Assembly (NCBI RefSeq): GCF_001514265.1
Contig: NZ_KQ948989.1
Coordinates: 496,001-560,000 of the forward strand
Direction of reading: 5' to 3'
DNA from: Streptomyces resistomycificus
GTDB lineage: Bacteria > Actinomycetota > Actinomycetes > Streptomycetales > Streptomycetaceae
DNA length: 64,000 nt
In this document: positions 50,146 through 58,439 of the stretch, in pieces
Position numbering within the stretch: position 1 is the first letter of the stretch
Layout: every line of letters begins with the position of its first letter
Program-made: the position numbers and the translations under genes
Notes under the pieces: model-generated
Seen by the model: the letters and a program-made list of their open reading frames with translations, nothing else
The model's database searches: none
Told to the model about the DNA's origin: nothing

Positions 50146-51233
50146 TACGAGAAGCCGTGAACCCACCGAGGACCGACGCCCGTCGTCACCACGACCCGGA
50201 CGTCCGCGGCTTCGCCAGCGACAACTACGCCGGGGCCCACCCGGAGGTGCTCGCCGCCCTGGCCCTGGCCAACGGCGGGCACCAGGTCGCCTACGGCGAG
50301 GACGTCTACACCGAGAACCTCCAACGGATCGTCCGCAGCCATTTCGGCGCCACGGCGGAGGCCTTCCCGGTCTTCAACGGCACCGGGGCCAACGTGGTCG
50401 CGCTCCAGGCGGTCACCGACCGCTGGGGCGCGGTGATCTGCGCGGAGAGCGCGCACATCAACGTCGACGAGGGCGGCGCCCCCGAGCGCATGGGCGGCCT
50501 CAAGCTGCTCACCGTGCCCACGCCGGACGGCAAGCTCACCCCGGAGCTGATCGACCGGCAGGCGTACGGCTGGGAGGACGAGCACCGGGCGATGCCGCAG
50601 GTCGTCTCGATCACCCAGAGCACGGAACTCGGCACCCTCTACACGCCCGACGAGATCCGCGCCATCTGCGACCACGCCCACGCGCACGGCATGAAGGTCC
50701 ACCTGGACGGCTCCCGCATCGCCAACGCGGCGGCCTCGCTGGACGTCCCGATGCGGACGTTCACCAACGCGGTGGGCGTCGACATCCTCTCCCTGGGCGG
50801 CACGAAGAACGGCGCCCTGTTCGGTGAGGCCGTCGTCGTCATCAACCAGGACGCCGTCAGCCACATGAAGCACCTGCGCAAGCTGTCCATGCAGCTCGCC
50901 TCCAAGATGCGGTTCGTGTCGGTGCAGCTGGAGGCGCTGCTCGCCAAGGACCTCTGGCTGCGCAACGCCCGCCACGCCAACGACATGGCACAGCGGCTGG
51001 CGGAGGGCGTGCGGGCGGTGCACGGGGTCGAGATCCTCTATCCCGTGCAGGCCAACGGGCTGTTCGCCAGGCTTCCGCACGACGTGAGCGAGCGACTGCA
51101 GCAGCGGTTCCGGTTCTACTTCTGGGACGAGGCCGCCGGCGTCGTGCGCTGGATGTGCGCCTTCGACACGACCGAGGACGACGTGGACGCGTTCGTGGCG
51201 GCGCTGAAGGAGGAGATGGCTCACCAGGCGTGA
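50142..51233 (+). CDS. Low-specificity threonine aldolase family enzyme
   Basis: 363 residues from the GTG at 50142, which overlaps the SDR stop by 4 bases; a second GTG at 50157 lies in a duplicated gagaagccgtga. PLP fold type I: VRGFASDNYAGAHPEVLAAL, FNGTGANVVALQAV, HLDGSRIANAAASL, and SLGGTKNGALFGEAVV with the PLP Lys at K222. It cleaves or forms beta-hydroxy-alpha-amino acids (threonine, phenylserine types) with glycine. The SDR beside it could act on the same hydroxyl (inference). Confidence 0.92.
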   Translation: MIREAVNPPRTDARRHHDPDVRGFASDNYAGAHPEVLAALALANGGHQVAYGEDVYTENLQRIVRSHFGATAEAFPVFNGTGANVVALQAVTDRWGAVICAESAHINVDEGGAPERMGGLKLLTVPTPDGKLTPELIDRQAYGWEDEHRAMPQVVSITQSTELGTLYTPDEIRAICDHAHAHGMKVHLDGSRIANAAASLDVPMRTFTNAVGVDILSLGGTKNGALFGEAVVVINQDAVSHMKHLRKLSMQLASKMRFVSVQLEALLAKDLWLRNARHANDMAQRLAEGVRAVHGVEILYPVQANGLFARLPHDVSERLQQRFRFYFWDEAAGVVRWMCAFDTTEDDVDAFVAALKEEMAHQA

Positions 51234-51253
51234 GTGCATAGGTATGCGTTTCG

Positions 51254-51294
51254 CTGAAAAGTCATTGACTCTTCAGTGATCGCTTTCCTATGCT
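51254..51294 (+). promoter_or_regulatory. Leaderless promoter with 23-bp dyad
   Basis: TTGACT (51265-51270), an 18-base spacer and TATGCT (51289-51294) form a good promoter whose start would fall at about 51301-51303, the ATG itself. The -35 lies inside ctgaaaagtca-t-tgactcttcag (51254-51276), an 11-bp inverted repeat with one mismatch. No ribosome site precedes the gene. Confidence 0.65.
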
Positions 51295-51302
51295 CTGCGG
51301 CT

Positions 51303-51875
51303 ATGGAGCTGATCCAGAACACCCCGGACCTGTCGGCCTACTTGGCAGCCGACGACGTCATCGACCATCACCATTCGCTCGTGCGCGAGACGGCTGCCCG
51401 TCTCGCGGGCGAGGCCGAGGATTCGTATGCCTATGCGCGGCTGGCGTTCGAGTTCGTCCGCGACACCATTCCCCACTCGCAGGACTCGGGCGACCCGCGC
51501 GTCACGTGGCGCGCCTCCGACGTCCTGGAGCAGGGGACCGGAATCTGTTACGCCAAGGCCCATGCGCTGACCGCTCTGCTGCGAGCCGAGGACATCCCGA
51601 CCGCGCTCTGCTACCAGCGGCTCGACGTGGTGCACGGCCTGGTCGCCGTCCGGTTCAACGGGGCCTGGCACCGACAGGATCCGAGGGGCAATAAGCCGGG
51701 TGTGGATGCCCGGTTCTCTCTCGACGGGGAGCGCCTGGCCTTCACGCCGGACCCGGAGTCCAACGAGATGGACTATCCGGTACTGTACGCTGAACCGCAT
51801 CCGGTGGTCGTCGGCGCACTCAAGGCCGCCCCCGACCGCCCGTACCTCTGGAAGACGCTCCCCACCGCACTCTGA
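51303..51875 (+). CDS. Transglutaminase-like cysteine protein
   Basis: 190 residues. Papain-like triad: C82 in GTGICYAKAHALTALLRAE, H111 in DVVHGLVAVRFNG, D126 in HRQDPRGNK. Before it lies the usual helical lead ATARLAGEAEDSY-like segment and FEFVRDTIPHSQD. Cytoplasmic. Family members are transglutaminases, peptide N-glycanase-like hydrolases or amidases. It probably has its own leaderless transcript and is followed after 8 bp by the B3/B4 gene. Confidence 0.88.
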   Translation: MELIQNTPDLSAYLAADDVIDHHHSLVRETAARLAGEAEDSYAYARLAFEFVRDTIPHSQDSGDPRVTWRASDVLEQGTGICYAKAHALTALLRAEDIPTALCYQRLDVVHGLVAVRFNGAWHRQDPRGNKPGVDARFSLDGERLAFTPDPESNEMDYPVLYAEPHPVVVGALKAAPDRPYLWKTLPTAL

Positions 51876-51883
51876 GGCCGGCG

Positions 51884-52585
51884 ATGACCCTCTCCCTGAC
51901 CGTTTCCGACGAGGTGCGCGCCCTCGCACCCGGCTTCTCGCACCTCGCCGTCGAGGCACACGGCCTGGTCAACGGGCCCAGCACCGAGGCGAGTTCCGCC
52001 CTCCTCGACGACGCGGCCCGCCGTCTCGCCGTACGCCTGGACGGACGTGCCCCGCACGAGGACCCGCACATGGCCGCCTGGCGTGCGGCCTACACCGCGT
52101 TCGGCGCGAAGCCCTCACGGACACGCAACTCGGCGGAGGCGCTGGCGAAGAGGGCCCTCGCGGAGGGCGGGCTGCCCCGGATCAACCGGCTCGTCGACCT
52201 CTACAACGCCGTCAGCGTCGCCCACCTGGTCCCCGTCGGCGGCGAGGACATCGACCGCATCCAGGGCGGCATGCGCCTCGTGCGTGCCACCGGGGACGAG
52301 GACTTCGTGACCGTCGCCGGCGGCGAGGAGGTAGTCGAGCACCCCGACGTGGGCGAGGTCGTGTGGCGTGACGAGGCGGGGGTGACCTGCCGCCGCTGGA
52401 ACTGGCGCCAGGGGCCGCGCACCAGGCTCACCGAGGACACCGTCTCCGCCGTCTTCCTGCTGGAGACCCTGGCTCCCCTGCCGACCACCGCCGCGCAGAC
52501 GGCGGCCACCGAACTCGCCGAGCTGCTCGAGAAGTTCAGCCCGGGGGCGCGGATCGTGGTCGGCGGGCCGGTGTCGGGGGAGTGA
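51884..52585 (+). CDS. B3/B4 tRNA-editing-domain protein
   Basis: 233 residues: SLTVSDEVRALAPGFSHLAV, PHMAAWRAAYTAFGAKPSRT, LPRINRLVDLYNAVSVAHLV, PVGGEDIDRIQGGMRLVRAT and EVVWRDEAGVTCRRWNWRQG. This is the free-standing form of the B3/B4 domain that in phenylalanyl-tRNA synthetase beta removes wrongly attached tyrosine. Free copies may edit mischarged tRNA in trans. It ends 16 bp from the convergent NACHT gene. Coupling to threonine aldolase suggests guarding against beta-hydroxy amino acids (inference). Confidence 0.88.
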   Translation: MTLSLTVSDEVRALAPGFSHLAVEAHGLVNGPSTEASSALLDDAARRLAVRLDGRAPHEDPHMAAWRAAYTAFGAKPSRTRNSAEALAKRALAEGGLPRINRLVDLYNAVSVAHLVPVGGEDIDRIQGGMRLVRATGDEDFVTVAGGEEVVEHPDVGEVVWRDEAGVTCRRWNWRQGPRTRLTEDTVSAVFLLETLAPLPTTAAQTAATELAELLEKFSPGARIVVGGPVSGE

Positions 52586-52601
52586 GCGTCGGGGGCGTCG
52601 G

Positions 52602-55505
52602 CTACGGGCGGCCCACGAAGTCCACCTCGCGCCGCGCCCAGGCCCGCAGTACTGCCCCGAAGCCGTCCGGAACGGGCAGCTCGGGCAGGCTGTCACGCCC
52701 GCTCCCGCCGCCGTACCTGGCCCGTGCATACGGGGCCAGGTCGGCCAGTGGGCCAAGGAAGGGCGCCAGCTGCTCGATCGGGGGTTCGCGGCTTGCTTCC
52801 AGGGAGGTCAGCAGCAGGACGGAGGCGCCCAGGTAGGCGTCCGGGTCGAGTACGGGCCGTCGGCCCTCCGTGTTGGCGGCGAGCCCCTCGGCGATGATGT
52901 CCAGGAACCGGGTCACGTCGTCAGCACGTGGCACCCAGGGCGGACCGGAATGGTCCCGCAACCACGAACCGACCGCCGCGCAGTCACGCACCGTCGTCTC
53001 GAAGGGGGGACGGCAGCCTTCCGTGCCCAGGAGAAGCACGTACACGCACCGGGCCGCGTAGGGGTGCCACGTGTGGTTCGGACTGTAGATGCCCATGGGC
53101 CAGCTCTGGAACAGGGAACCGAACTCCAGGCCGCGCTCCTGGAAGCAGTCACCGAGGTCCGTCAGCCCATGGCCCAGGGCGACGTCGACCAGACCGAGAT
53201 CGTCCGCTCTCGCCGCCCGGAACTCCGCCTCGTACTCGCTGATCATCCGCCGGGTGAAGTCCCACCAGTACGTGGACAGGTCGTCGTTGAACTGCATACT
53301 CGCGTACGCGGCCAGGAGCAGCGCCGTTCGCCTCCGGCGCCTGTCCGTGGATGCCATGGTTTCGGCGATCGCTGCGACGAGTTCGCCCGCGACCAAATCC
53401 CGGCTGTTCCAGCAGCTTGCGAGGAGCGCCTCCATCGGACCGCTGAACTCCTCGGCCTCCGGATCCCCCGACATGAGGTGGTCCACGACGGACCTGGTCA
53501 GTTGCCGCACCATGCGTGGTGGCGGATCCACACAGCTCAGACACCGTGCGAGAAACGCCAGTACATTCCCGCGACCGCCGGCCGAGCGCTGACGCCGTTC
53601 ACCGAGCAGCGCGGCGAAGACCCGGGCCGCCCCGTCCACCGTCGTGCGTTCCTTGATCTGGACCGCCAGTTGGCCGACGATGTCCCACTCCTGCCGGGCC
53701 GCTTTCGGCGCGAGGCGGCGGGCCAGTATCTCCGGGGTGTCGCTGGTGCCGGCGAGCTGGGCCGCGGCGAAGTACTCCAGGAAGGTGCGGTGCGTGAAGG
53801 TGTAGAGGCCTTCACCGCGTGCGGTGGTGCCGACCTCGCTGAACACCCAGGCGCGTCCGCGGCAGAAGCGCACGAACTGGCGGGCCGCCGATTCGGCCTC
53901 CGCGCGCTCCTCGTAGCCCCGGCCGTCAAGGAACTCGACGACCCCGCCGACGAGTTCGCGCTCCGTGACCGCCGGGGCGTCCGCGCCCCGGGTGAAGAGC
54001 CAGAAGGCGATGTGGCGCAGGGCCGGTTCGACGAGGCGGGCCATGGAGAGTTCCACGTGGATGCGCCGTCGGACATCCCATTTGTGGAACAGCAGCGACG
54101 CGCACTGCTCGTACACCTCCGGGCGGCTGCGGGGAACGGACCCCGTGCCCCGGTAGAGGATGCACATGAGCGCCAGCATGAGGGGGTTGGCGCGCAGATC
54201 GGTGAGGCCCGCGCTCTCGGCGAGGAAGCTGCGGGCGCTGAGCTCGGCTTCCTCCCGCGTGCCTTCTTCCTGGGCGAACCACTTCTCGACGTACTCCTTG
54301 GTCCGGTCCGGGCCGAACGGGCCCAGCCGGTAGCACTCGAAGTAGCGGTCGTCGAGACGTGCCTCGTTGTAGCCCACGATCCGGGAGGTCACCAGGACCG
54401 GTGCCAGCGGGTATTTCGCACAGAACAGTTCCACGATCTCGGTGACCTCGCGGCGCCGGGTGGAGTCGACGAGTTCGTCGAGCCCGTCGAAGACGACCGA
54501 CGCCGCACCGCTGAGCAGCAGCCGGTCGACGGCACCGGGTGGCGCGGGACACTGGTAGAGGGCTTCGAGACGTGCCTCGATGTGGTCGACGACGGAGCGC
54601 TTCTCCGCGTCTGCGGCGAAGTCGCGCAGCAAGACGAGGAACGGCAGCGGCTGCCGCGGGTCGGACGCACGCCGGTGCATGAGCACCTGGCACGTGGTGG
54701 ACTTGCCGCACCCCGGATCTCCCAGGAGTACCGTCCGGTCGAGGGCACGGTCCAGGTCGGCGAGACCGAGCGTGAACACGTCGTCCTGGCCGGCGTGGTT
54801 CTCGACGACCCTCTCGAAACCCGGGCTCACGTGCAGGGCGCCGATCGGCACCCGCCTGCGGCGCTCGAAGTCGGGCGGCTCCAGGGAACCGTGAGCGAAC
54901 CTCGCCTGCCGACGATAGGCCGCGGCGAACGCCTGGTCCGCCTCGAGGCAGGCCGTGTCGCGCAGGGACAGCGCGCGGGTGTGCCGTTCGATCGCGCCGA
55001 GGACGGCGGTGATGCGCGCCGAGAACGCATCCTGGCGGATCCGGTCCAGCAACGCGGAGTCGGAACCCGTCAACCGGCCTACGACCGTGCTGATTCGGAG
55101 GTCGCAGTGGTCGAAGAACTCTCTCGCGAGCGTGGCCGTTGCCACGCCGGGATCCTGATGTCCCGTCGAGGCCAGGACCGGCGTCAACGACACCTGCGCA
55201 CAGGCCGCATACGCCTCGCGCAGCTGTCCGACCACGGCTTCGGGTGCGTCGGTGAGCCGAGCCGCGAGCAGTTCGTGCAGGACGGCCTGGCTGTCGTCGC
55301 CGCGGAGGAACTCCTCGGCCTGCGCCCGGGGCAGCCCGTCCGGAAGGCGGGGGCCGTCGTCCGCCCCCACGGACAACTCATAGGTGTCGAACCAGCGGAG
55401 CAGGGCCTCGTCCGCGCCGTCCGCACCCGTGGTCTCGCGCCTGAGCCAGCGCGCGGTCCCCGCGACGGCCTCGATCATCAGGCCGGCTGCGATCTCGGCA
55501 AGCAC
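52602..55505 (-). CDS. NACHT-domain STAND NTPase (bNACHT-type defence protein)
   Basis: 967 residues. An N-terminal helical domain of about 200 residues (FFDHCDLRISTVVGRLTGSD, RQDAFSARITAVLGAIERHT) has no recognised effector motif. The NACHT follows: Walker A GDPGCGKST (262-270), Walker B VVFDGLDEL (337-345), sensor VTSRIVGYN (372-380), NPLMLALMC, and the winged-helix signature FTHRTFLEYFAAAQL (570-584). The last 380 residues are a helical C-terminal sensor without clear repeats. Related one-gene bacterial NACHT proteins protect against phage; here the trigger and effector action are unknown. It stands alone, convergent to the B3/B4 gene. Confidence 0.9.
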   Translation of the reverse strand: MLAEIAAGLMIEAVAGTARWLRRETTGADGADEALLRWFDTYELSVGADDGPRLPDGLPRAQAEEFLRGDDSQAVLHELLAARLTDAPEAVVGQLREAYAACAQVSLTPVLASTGHQDPGVATATLAREFFDHCDLRISTVVGRLTGSDSALLDRIRQDAFSARITAVLGAIERHTRALSLRDTACLEADQAFAAAYRRQARFAHGSLEPPDFERRRRVPIGALHVSPGFERVVENHAGQDDVFTLGLADLDRALDRTVLLGDPGCGKSTTCQVLMHRRASDPRQPLPFLVLLRDFAADAEKRSVVDHIEARLEALYQCPAPPGAVDRLLLSGAASVVFDGLDELVDSTRRREVTEIVELFCAKYPLAPVLVTSRIVGYNEARLDDRYFECYRLGPFGPDRTKEYVEKWFAQEEGTREEAELSARSFLAESAGLTDLRANPLMLALMCILYRGTGSVPRSRPEVYEQCASLLFHKWDVRRRIHVELSMARLVEPALRHIAFWLFTRGADAPAVTERELVGGVVEFLDGRGYEERAEAESAARQFVRFCRGRAWVFSEVGTTARGEGLYTFTHRTFLEYFAAAQLAGTSDTPEILARRLAPKAARQEWDIVGQLAVQIKERTTVDGAARVFAALLGERRQRSAGGRGNVLAFLARCLSCVDPPPRMVRQLTRSVVDHLMSGDPEAEEFSGPMEALLASCWNSRDLVAGELVAAIAETMASTDRRRRRTALLLAAYASMQFNDDLSTYWWDFTRRMISEYEAEFRAARADDLGLVDVALGHGLTDLGDCFQERGLEFGSLFQSWPMGIYSPNHTWHPYAARCVYVLLLGTEGCRPPFETTVRDCAAVGSWLRDHSGPPWVPRADDVTRFLDIIAEGLAANTEGRRPVLDPDAYLGASVLLLTSLEASREPPIEQLAPFLGPLADLAPYARARYGGGSGRDSLPELPVPDGFGAVLRAWARREVDFVGRP

Positions 55506-55676
55506 TGAGCTCGGGCCCCCTCCCGCACGTGGCTCGGTAACGCGACCGTAGTTGCCCGGCTACCGTGCGTCCAGACGGCGAGGGGGGAGCGAAGGTGTGC
55601 GGGGCGACGGACTCGCCTGTCCCATGGAGGGTCGCGCGGCGCGCCCCTCGCAGACCGCGCTCCGCTCAGGTGCGCG

Positions 55677-56405
55677 TCAGCGGGCCTCGGCCTCGCGTAC
55701 CTGCTCCGGGGTCGGGGCGGTGCCGCCGAGGTGGGCCGGCATCCACCAGGTGTCGTCCGCGTCCTTGGGGCGGACCGGGTAGGCGCGCTGGGCCGCCTCC
55801 AGCAGCTCGTTCACCCGCTCGCGCACCTGGCGGGTGATCGCACCCGCGTACTTGTCCCGCGACGCCTCGATCGCCTCGCCCACCCGGATGGTGATCGGGA
55901 TGTGGCTGCGCTTGAAGTTGCGCGGGTGCCCCTTGGTCCACAGCCGCTGGGTGCCCCACAGCGCCATCGGGATCAGCGGCACGCCCGCCTCCTGGGCCAT
56001 GCGCGCGGCGCCCGACTTGAAGGACTTCAGCGTGAAGGAGGGGGAGATCGTCGCCTCCGGGAAGACGCCCACGATCTCGCCGGACCTGAGCGAGTCCAAC
56101 GCATGGGCGTACGCCGTCTCGCCCTGCTTGCGGTCCACCGGGATGTGCTTCATCCCGCGCATCAGCGGGCCGGAGACCTTGTGGCGGAAGACGGACTCCT
56201 TCGCCATGAAACGCACGAGGCGCTTCTGCGGGAGCGCCGCGAGCCCGTCGAAGATGAAGTCCAGGTAGCTGATGTGATTGCTCACCAGCACGGCGCCGCC
56301 CGAGCGCGGGATGTTCTCCGAACCCTGGCAGTCGATCTTGAGGTCCCACACCTTGAACAACGTCTGGGCGAGACCGACGACGGGGCGGTAGACAAGCTCT
56401 GCCAT
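55677..56405 (-). CDS. 1-acylglycerol-3-phosphate acyltransferase (PlsC family)
   Basis: 242 residues. Acyltransferase motifs: NHISYLD (H44, D49), MRGMKHIPVDR, VGVFPEATISPSF and PLIPMALWGTQRLW. It transfers an acyl group to lysophosphatidate or a related acceptor at the membrane. The N-terminus YRPVVGLAQTLFKVWDLKI is amphipathic. The next gene downstream on the same strand is the NACHT NTPase, 171 bp away. Confidence 0.92.
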   Translation of the reverse strand: MAELVYRPVVGLAQTLFKVWDLKIDCQGSENIPRSGGAVLVSNHISYLDFIFDGLAALPQKRLVRFMAKESVFRHKVSGPLMRGMKHIPVDRKQGETAYAHALDSLRSGEIVGVFPEATISPSFTLKSFKSGAARMAQEAGVPLIPMALWGTQRLWTKGHPRNFKRSHIPITIRVGEAIEASRDKYAGAITRQVRERVNELLEAAQRAYPVRPKDADDTWWMPAHLGGTAPTPEQVREAEAR

Positions 56406-56595
56406 GGACGGTGTGGACCCTTCCTTCTCTGCCTGGGAAAAGGAAACTCCCGGCGGGAAAGCTACGCAGCCGTAGGTTTACGGCATCTCGCAGATCGTGC
56501 CCCAAGAACGGACCGGTAGCCAGTCCTCGAGCCCGTGGACGGCGAGATTCTCGTCACGTCCACCCAGTGATCCACCTCGGGCTTTTACGCTGCCT

Positions 56596-57012
56596 TTACT
56601 GCGCGCGTACCGTAGCCCGACGTACAAGCAGGTACATCTCGCATCCCAGGCAGTACCCGAACGCGGCATTCAGGAACGCGGCGGCGAGGGCGGCCCCGGC
56701 GGCGGCGAGTCCCAGCCACTGCGGTCCCAGGGTGTAGCCGACGAGGCCCAGCCCCGCGAAGACCAGCCCGACCGCCTGCGCGAACCGCGGCGGTTCGGGC
56801 GCCTCGAACTCGCTCGGCGGACCGATCCGCGGCCGCACCGCCGTGCGGAACAGCCAGCCGTACGGCGACCTGCCCACCCCGCCCGCCGCGCCCAGTGCGA
56901 ACGCCAGCGTCTGCCAGGCCAGCAGCCAGACGCTGCCCGTGATCAGCACGACTGCCAGCAGCGCGGTCGTCACGGCCGCCCCGAAGCGCGGCCCCCTCAC
57001 ATCGATGTCCAT
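56596..57012 (-). CDS. DUF4395 membrane protein
   Basis: 138 residues from the ATG at 57012; a TTG at 57021 would add three. Four hydrophobic helices (ALLAVVLITGSVWLLAWQTL, LVFAGLGLVGYTLGPQWLG), a conserved loop RSPYGWLFRTAVRPRIGPP, and GYCLGCEMYLL with a CxxC near the C-terminus. These are the marks of DUF4395, often beside thioredoxin genes. It is divergent from one here, 62 bp apart. A role in moving thiol electrons or sulfur across the membrane is inference. Confidence 0.88.
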   Translation of the reverse strand: MDIDVRGPRFGAAVTTALLAVVLITGSVWLLAWQTLAFALGAAGGVGRSPYGWLFRTAVRPRIGPPSEFEAPEPPRFAQAVGLVFAGLGLVGYTLGPQWLGLAAAGAALAAAFLNAAFGYCLGCEMYLLVRRATVRAQ

Positions 57013-57074
57013 GGGAACCAAGGATTCCGCACCGTGCGGATTCGGGGGAGACGGGAATCTTTGCAGTCGTGTGA

Positions 57075-57503
57075 ATGCTTGTGCAGGGGATGACCGGACT
57101 GGTGGTGTGCGTGGCGGTGCTCGCGGTGGCGAGCGCCTACGGAGTGCTGCATCGGCGGCGGAGCGGGAGGGTGAGGGTGCGCGGGCGCGACGACGGGAAG
57201 CGGCTCGGCGCGGACGAACTGGGCGGGCCGCTCGGTGAGCGCGCCACGCTCGTCCAGTTCTCCAGCGCCTTCTGTGCCCCCTGCCGGGCCACCCGGCGGG
57301 TGCTGGGGGAGGTGGTCGCGATGGTCCCCGGTGTGACGCACGTCGAGATCGACGCCGAGGACCACCTCGACCTCGTGCGCGAACTGGGCATCCTCAAGAC
57401 CCCGACCGTGCTGGTCCTGGACGCCGGTGGCCGGATCGTGCGACGGGCCGTCGGCCAGCCGCGCAAGGCGGACGTGATCGCCGCGCTCGGGGAGGCGGTG
57501 TGA
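57075..57503 (+). CDS. Membrane-tethered thioredoxin-like protein
   Basis: 142 residues. A membrane helix (6-24) and a basic Arg-rich stretch are followed by a thioredoxin fold: LVQFSSAFCAPCRATRRVL with C67 and C70 (CAPC), and the cis-Pro loop LGILKTPTVLVLDAGG. It should reduce or transfer disulfides near the membrane. The start could instead be ATG 57090. It is divergent from DUF4395, with which it probably works. Confidence 0.88.
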   Translation: MLVQGMTGLVVCVAVLAVASAYGVLHRRRSGRVRVRGRDDGKRLGADELGGPLGERATLVQFSSAFCAPCRATRRVLGEVVAMVPGVTHVEIDAEDHLDLVRELGILKTPTVLVLDAGGRIVRRAVGQPRKADVIAALGEAV

Positions 57504-57585
57504 GGGGCGCGGGGCGGGCGTGAAGCATCTCCCATATGCCGGGACGTACTTGACTGTGCGCACCACCTATCGTCAGCCTGACCGT

Positions 57586-57666
57586 ATGCCTTCGGAACTC
57601 CTTCTCTTCGGGCGGGCGCACGTGGACCTCGCCCGCACCGCGAGCGCGCGCTGTCCGGGCTGGTGA
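57586..57666 (+). CDS. Cysteine-type leader peptide
   Basis: 26 codons: MPSELLLFGRAHVDLARTAS then ARCPGW. The HVDLAR...ASA-C pattern matches the short 'putative leader peptide' family found upstream of sulfur-metabolism genes in actinobacteria, which end with a Cys codon. The TGT codon (57652-57654) stands directly before a hairpin that contains the stop codon. It lies 44 bp before the flavin reductase gene. Ribosome stalling at that codon during cysteine shortage is the expected control. Confidence 0.65.
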   Translation: MPSELLLFGRAHVDLARTASARCPGW

Positions 57667-57675
57667 ACAGCCCGG
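57655..57675 (+). promoter_or_regulatory. Attenuator hairpin over the leader stop codon
   Basis: CCGGGCT (57655-57661) pairs with AGCCCGG (57669-57675) around a 7-base loop that carries the leader stop TGA. A ribosome paused at the Cys codon just before it would prevent folding. There is no T-tract. Confidence 0.5.
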
Positions 57676-57710
57676 GACGCCCACGCCACCTCTCGCCGAA
57701 GGACAGCTCC

Positions 57711-58220
57711 ATGACGGCCACACCCGACCTCGACACCACCCGGCTCGCCTCGCCCGACCTGCTGCGGTCCGTCTTCCGGCGGCACGCGGCGGGAGTCGCG
57801 GTGATCACCGCCGTCGGTGACACCGGCCCCGTCGGCTTCACCGCCACCTCCCTCACCTCGGTCTCCGCCGAGCCCCCGCTGCTGTCGTTCGGTATCGGCA
57901 CCGGGGCCTCCAGCTGGCCCGCGGTCTCCGAGAGCGACCACGTCGGGGTGCACATACTCGGCGAACACCAGCAGGACCTGGCCGCCACCTTCGCGCGCAG
58001 CGGCGCCGACCGTTTCGGCGCGGCCACCGCCTGGCGCCACGGTCCCGAGGGCGTCCCCGTCCTCGACGACGTCCAGGCCTGGCTGCTGTGCCGGATCGTC
58101 GCCCGCGTGCCGGCCGGCGACCACCGTCTCGTGCTGGCCGAGGTCGTCCTCGGCGACTCCAGCGGGCCGGGCCGCCCGCTGCTCTACCACCAGGGCCGTT
58201 TCCATGGGCTGCGTGACTGA
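57711..58220 (+). CDS. Flavin reductase family protein
   Basis: 169 residues from the ATG at 57711 (AAGGAC 7 bases upstream). FMN-binding split barrel: LRSVFRRHAAGVAVITAVGD, PVGFTATSLTSVSAEPPLLS, GASSWPAVSESDHVGVHILG and a C-terminal PLLYHQGRFHGL. Such proteins supply reduced flavin to monooxygenases, including those for sulfonates. The cysteine-type leader in front supports a link to sulfur supply. No partner monooxygenase is next to it. Confidence 0.9.
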   Translation: MTATPDLDTTRLASPDLLRSVFRRHAAGVAVITAVGDTGPVGFTATSLTSVSAEPPLLSFGIGTGASSWPAVSESDHVGVHILGEHQQDLAATFARSGADRFGAATAWRHGPEGVPVLDDVQAWLLCRIVARVPAGDHRLVLAEVVLGDSSGPGRPLLYHQGRFHGLRD

Positions 58221-58389
58221 CCCACCCGCCCGCCCTTCTGCGAAGCCGTCGAGTTCCGATTACGCTGCGTTGCAAAGGTCACAGTTCAAAGCGCTTGCTT
58301 AGCGGGCAGGAACTGGGTGTACTGGCGAGTAATATTTCGCTCGGAGCGCAGGTCGCCCCGACCGGGATCGGCCGCTTGGGGCGCCTATG

Positions 58390-58407
58390 CTGCCTGCAAG
58401 TAGGCAG
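58390..58407 (+). promoter_or_regulatory. Hairpin in the etfBA leader region
   Basis: ctgcct-gcaagt-aggcag is a 6-bp stem 33 bp before the etfB start, in a 219-bp promoter region that also has an A/T-rich patch (gagtaatatttcgctc, about 58333). It could be an operator or a 5' untranslated structure. Confidence 0.35.
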
Positions 58408-58439
58408 CCGAAAAATGACGATGCAGTAGGAGAGCCGGC

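Noticed and set aside
49348..51233. Biosynthetic gene cluster around SDR and threonine aldolase
   Set aside because: No NRPS, PKS, RiPP precursor or tailoring genes nearby; the genes form a tight metabolic operon instead.
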